64,000 nucleotides of DNA. Origin: Anabaena sp. PCC 7108 (lineage in GTDB: Bacteria; Cyanobacteriota; Cyanobacteriia; Cyanobacteriales; Nostocaceae). The notes under the pieces were generated by a model, which was not told the origin of the DNA, searched no databases, and worked only from the letters and a program-made list of their open reading frames with translations. This document shows positions 61,283-64,000 of the stretch, piece by piece. Location of the stretch: contig NZ_KB235896.1 in NCBI RefSeq assembly GCF_000332135.1, positions 1,499,403 through 1,563,402 of the forward strand, given 5' to 3'. The number at the start of each line of letters is the position of its first letter. Positions within the stretch are counted from its first letter, which is position 1. Both the position numbers and the translations under genes were made by a program.

Positions 61283-62434
61283 GTGGTGAAAGTCTTAAAT
61301 AGTTTCGGTAGTCTCAATAAAATCGGTAAAATCGGTAATCTCGGTAGTCTCTTTGGCAAATCTAATAAAGGAGTTGGTATCGAGCTTGCACCAGAACGCA
61401 TGAACATAGTTCAGCTACGCAAGCAACGCCAAGGCTTAAAGATAGAGACGTTAACAACAGTTCCAGTACCAGAGGGAATAATTACCGACGGTCAAATTAA
61501 CGATTCCCCAAGAATGGCGGAACTAATTCAGCAAGTAATGGCTGAAAGTAAAATCAAGGCTTCTCGCGTTGCTACTTGTGTACCAGGACGAGATGCTATT
61601 GTACGTGTTATCCCTGTGCCAGCAGAATTGGATAATAAAGAGTTACGGGAGATGGTACTCAACCATGAAGCAGCTTTGTATTTGCCCTACCCAAGAGAAG
61701 AAGCTGACGTAGATTATCAGAAACTTGGGTACTTTGTAGATGAGGATGGAATTGAAAAAGTACAAGTGCTGTTGGTTGCCACTCGTAAAGAAGTTACAGA
61801 TACCTATGTTAATACATTTGCAGAAGCAGGATTAAAAATTGATGTTTTAGAAATTAACAGTTTTGCGCTCATTCGGACTATTCGTGACCAGTTGCGGCTG
61901 TTTGGACCCCAAGAAGCAGCAGTTTTAGTTGATATTGAATTTGACAGTACAGAAATCGCCATCATCATCAATGGTGTACCGCAATTTTCGCGCACTGTAC
62001 CAATAGGAACATATCAACTACAATCGGCTCTATCAAGGGCAATGAATTTACCCACATCACGAGATATGGATATGTTGATGGGAATGACTATTCCAGCCAA
62101 TTCTAATGATGCTGGAAGAACCGGGACTACTGGAGTTAATCCGGGAATGGGTCCCATGCTGAAAGTACTGGGAGAATTATCAGATGAACTGCGCCGTTCT
62201 ATTGATTTTTACATTAATCAAAGTGAAGGTTTAGAAGTAGCGCAGATTTTACTAGCTGGAACAGGGGGGGGACTCCAACAGTTAGATGAGTTCTTTACCC
62301 AAAGGTTAGGTTTTCCCACAACCCAAATAGATCCTATCAGGGATTTAGCCTTAGAAGTAGAAGCAGAAAAATACCCATCAGTGCAACGCCCAGGTTTGGG
62401 AATAGTACTTGGTTTAGGAATGCGGGAGGTATAA
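61283..62434 (+). CDS. pilM: Type IV pilus assembly protein PilM
   Basis: A 383-residue actin-like ATPase with a GTG start. GVGIELAPERMNIVQL begins the first domain, with VATCVPGRDAIVRVI, NHEAALYLPYPREE and VLVDIEFDSTEIAII (phosphate loop) following; the second phosphate-binding GTGGGLQQLDEF is near the end. It binds the N terminus of PilN at the inner membrane. First gene of pilM-pilN-pilO. Confidence 0.93.
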   Translation: MVKVLNSFGSLNKIGKIGNLGSLFGKSNKGVGIELAPERMNIVQLRKQRQGLKIETLTTVPVPEGIITDGQINDSPRMAELIQQVMAESKIKASRVATCVPGRDAIVRVIPVPAELDNKELREMVLNHEAALYLPYPREEADVDYQKLGYFVDEDGIEKVQVLLVATRKEVTDTYVNTFAEAGLKIDVLEINSFALIRTIRDQLRLFGPQEAAVLVDIEFDSTEIAIIINGVPQFSRTVPIGTYQLQSALSRAMNLPTSRDMDMLMGMTIPANSNDAGRTGTTGVNPGMGPMLKVLGELSDELRRSIDFYINQSEGLEVAQILLAGTGGGLQQLDEFFTQRLGFPTTQIDPIRDLALEVEAEKYPSVQRPGLGIVLGLGMREV

Positions 62435-62438
62435 CAAA

Positions 62439-63233
62439 GTGTATAGTCTGGATATTAACTTTCTCAAAGACCGCTTACCTACTGAAATTAACTCAGAAAG
62501 AACTGTTAGACCACCAATGCAACTGGGAAATTTAATGCCAGTGTATTTGGGAATTGGAGTGGGTTTGTGTTTGCCGGCACTGGTGTTCTGTGGCTTATGG
62601 TTTTTGCAAATGGAAACTGGTAAGTTAGAGCAAAAAATAGGAAAACTAGATCAAGAAAATAAGGAACTAGATGGAAAAATAGCCAATATTAACAAAATCA
62701 AGGGTGAAACAAAAGGTATTCAAGTGCAAACACAAGCTTTAGTAACTGTGTTTGATCGGATTCGTCCTTGGTCAGCAATGTTACAGGATTTGCGCGATCG
62801 CATTCCCAAAAATGTCCAAATTGATAATATTAAGCAAATCGCTCCCGTTATCCAAGCTCAAACCACTCCAGGACAACCCCCTAGTAATCCAGCCGGAGGT
62901 ATAGAAATTAATGGCTTTGCTCGCTCTTTTAGGGATGTTAACGACTTCGTACTGAGTTTAGGTCAGTCTAAGTTCATAAATGCCTCAGAAAGTAAAATTA
63001 GTACAGCAGAGTTAATCGATGCCCCTCCAGAAACAGGTGCTATTCAACCGGATAATCAATCTAATGAAAGTGGTGTAAAAATTAAACCAACTCAAGTGGT
63101 TAAATATACAATTAAGGCTGGTCTGAGTACCACACCTGCATCAGAACTAATTCGTGAGTTAGAACAAAAAGGCACAATCGGATTAGTGACTAGACTTCGT
63201 AGTATCCAAAAAACAGGAGTCATTGCCAAATGA
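62439..63233 (+). CDS. pilN: Type IV pilus assembly protein PilN
   Basis: A 264-residue protein with a GTG start 4 nt after pilM. The short cytoplasmic DINFLKDRLP at residues 4-13 is the PilM-binding motif. One membrane helix follows (about 33-53), then coiled coil and a periplasmic ferredoxin-like domain. It overlaps pilO by 4 nt (ATGA). Confidence 0.92.
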   Translation: MYSLDINFLKDRLPTEINSERTVRPPMQLGNLMPVYLGIGVGLCLPALVFCGLWFLQMETGKLEQKIGKLDQENKELDGKIANINKIKGETKGIQVQTQALVTVFDRIRPWSAMLQDLRDRIPKNVQIDNIKQIAPVIQAQTTPGQPPSNPAGGIEINGFARSFRDVNDFVLSLGQSKFINASESKISTAELIDAPPETGAIQPDNQSNESGVKIKPTQVVKYTIKAGLSTTPASELIRELEQKGTIGLVTRLRSIQKTGVIAK

Positions 63234-63994
63234 CACTTAGTGATGATTTAAGTTTTTCACAACACGCTAACGGATTCGATGATGCCCCATCATCTAACCC
63301 CGTTATTTTTGGCGTAACTTTAACAGCCCCAATCATTGGCGCAATAGTCGGAGGTATAGGGTTTCTTGCTGCTGGTTACATGATACTTAACATTGTCATG
63401 CCCGCTTGGGACACCTATCAGCAACAACAAACAAAAAGTAACGAACTGCAAGGACAAGTTGATCAAAAGAGACTTCAATCTCAACAAATTGACAAAGTAC
63501 TAGCAGAATTAGCTCAGGCCAAGCTACAACAAGTTCAAGTTTTGGCTTTATTTGCTAACGAAAAAAGTTTGGCAACCTTGCTAATGGATACCAGTCGCTT
63601 GGTAGATTCTAGCAATGGTAAACTTACGGCTAATTCCGTCAGAGCGACACTGAAAAAGTTTGTACCATCAGGAGATCAACCACAAGTAATTATTGATGAT
63701 AGCTTAGGAGCCGAAGTCAACAATAAGCTCAAACGCAGCACTATTAAAGTGGAAATTGAAGGCACTTTTGAACAAACGCAGTCTATTATGCGTAATGTTG
63801 AGCGGTTACAGCCTTTGTTGCTAGTCAAAAACTATGACTCAAAATTAGTTCCCCCAGAAGTAGATAACTCAGAGGGAAGAAACAAGATAGTGCAGACTGG
63901 CCCAGGAAAACTGGCAACTTCCTTTGATTTAGAGGCATTGATGCCATTAACTCAAGAGGAAGCAACAACAGCAACTGCGAATGCGAAGAAGTAG
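63230..63994 (+). CDS. pilO: Type IV pilus assembly protein PilO
   Basis: A 254-residue protein with one membrane helix (about 33-57, LTAPIIGAIVGGIGFLAAGY), a coiled coil (residues 65-100), and a periplasmic domain with KVEIEGTFEQTQSIMRNVERL. It pairs with PilN to link the motor to the secretin. Complete; the window ends 6 nt later, where pilQ would be expected. Confidence 0.92.
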   Translation: MTLSDDLSFSQHANGFDDAPSSNPVIFGVTLTAPIIGAIVGGIGFLAAGYMILNIVMPAWDTYQQQQTKSNELQGQVDQKRLQSQQIDKVLAELAQAKLQQVQVLALFANEKSLATLLMDTSRLVDSSNGKLTANSVRATLKKFVPSGDQPQVIIDDSLGAEVNNKLKRSTIKVEIEGTFEQTQSIMRNVERLQPLLLVKNYDSKLVPPEVDNSEGRNKIVQTGPGKLATSFDLEALMPLTQEEATTATANAKK

Positions 63995-64000
63995 CAATTA

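Overview
The window reads as a chromosome segment of a filamentous, probably heterocyst-forming cyanobacterium (Nostoc/Anabaena type). The evidence is the frequent HIP1 octamer GCGATCGC, a photosystem II psbY gene, helical carotenoid proteins next to an orange-carotenoid-protein C-terminal homolog, cyanobacteria-specific families (DUF4330, TIGR02652), and many short tandem heptamer arrays and small dispersed repeats between genes. The DNA is about 40% GC, except for GC-rich minisatellites. No rRNA, prophage or CRISPR array was seen. One tRNA (Leu, anticodon UAG) is present.

Layout. 1-2.8 kb: the end of a MacB-type permease, a YefM/YoeB-like toxin-antitoxin pair, the matching ABC ATPase and arfB. 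3-8 kb: two helical carotenoid proteins and a CTDH (photoprotection), with a HAD phosphatase and queG between them. 8.1-11.1 kb: an RsbW-like kinase, a REC-GAF-PP2C phosphatase and a NarL-type regulator. 11.6-20.5 kb: a WecG/TagA glycosyltransferase, ftsE, several cyanobacterial hypotheticals, an alpha/beta hydrolase-like protein, an M48 protease, a PPP-type phosphatase and a DUF2470 protein. 20.6-22.3 kb: sdhA. 22.4-26.3 kb: a compact three-gene cassette (probable winged-helix protein, AAA-like ATPase, PD-(D/E)XK protein), the best candidate for an undescribed system. 26.3-29.7 kb: an aspartic-protease pair, pgi and a RelE/ParE-type pair. 29.9-33.1 kb: livM, a PD-(D/E)XK protein, livG with a duplicated tail, a frameshifted hicA and hicB. 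33.2-37.8 kb: hemA, glpX, grxC, tadA and a plsC-type acyltransferase. 38.3-43.3 kb: a subtilisin with a P-domain, a secreted protein, the bolA/grxD pair and a homocitrate/isopropylmalate synthase homolog. 43.8-50.8 kb: a small hypothetical, an OmpR-type regulator, an ABC ATPase, an orphan tnpB element, a DHH phosphoesterase and an HNH endonuclease. 51-64 kb: alr, tRNA-Leu, an M16 peptidase, a VOC protein, a TIGR02652 protein, a gamma-carbonic-anhydrase-like protein, psbY, folC, a sugar-binding lipoprotein, and pilM-pilN-pilO running to the window end.

Core genes (carbon metabolism, tetrapyrrole synthesis, photoprotection, translation quality control, type IV pili) are interleaved with an unusually dense repeat fraction. 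At least five MITE-like families are present, one of them with three copies whose core carries a GGGGACGCG-type minisatellite. About ten heptamer-type arrays sit directly against gene ends. A 24-nt GC-rich element appears in frame inside queG and tnpB and in a duplicated piece of livG, where the parent copy preserves the empty site. Several genes take their stop codon from a repeat.
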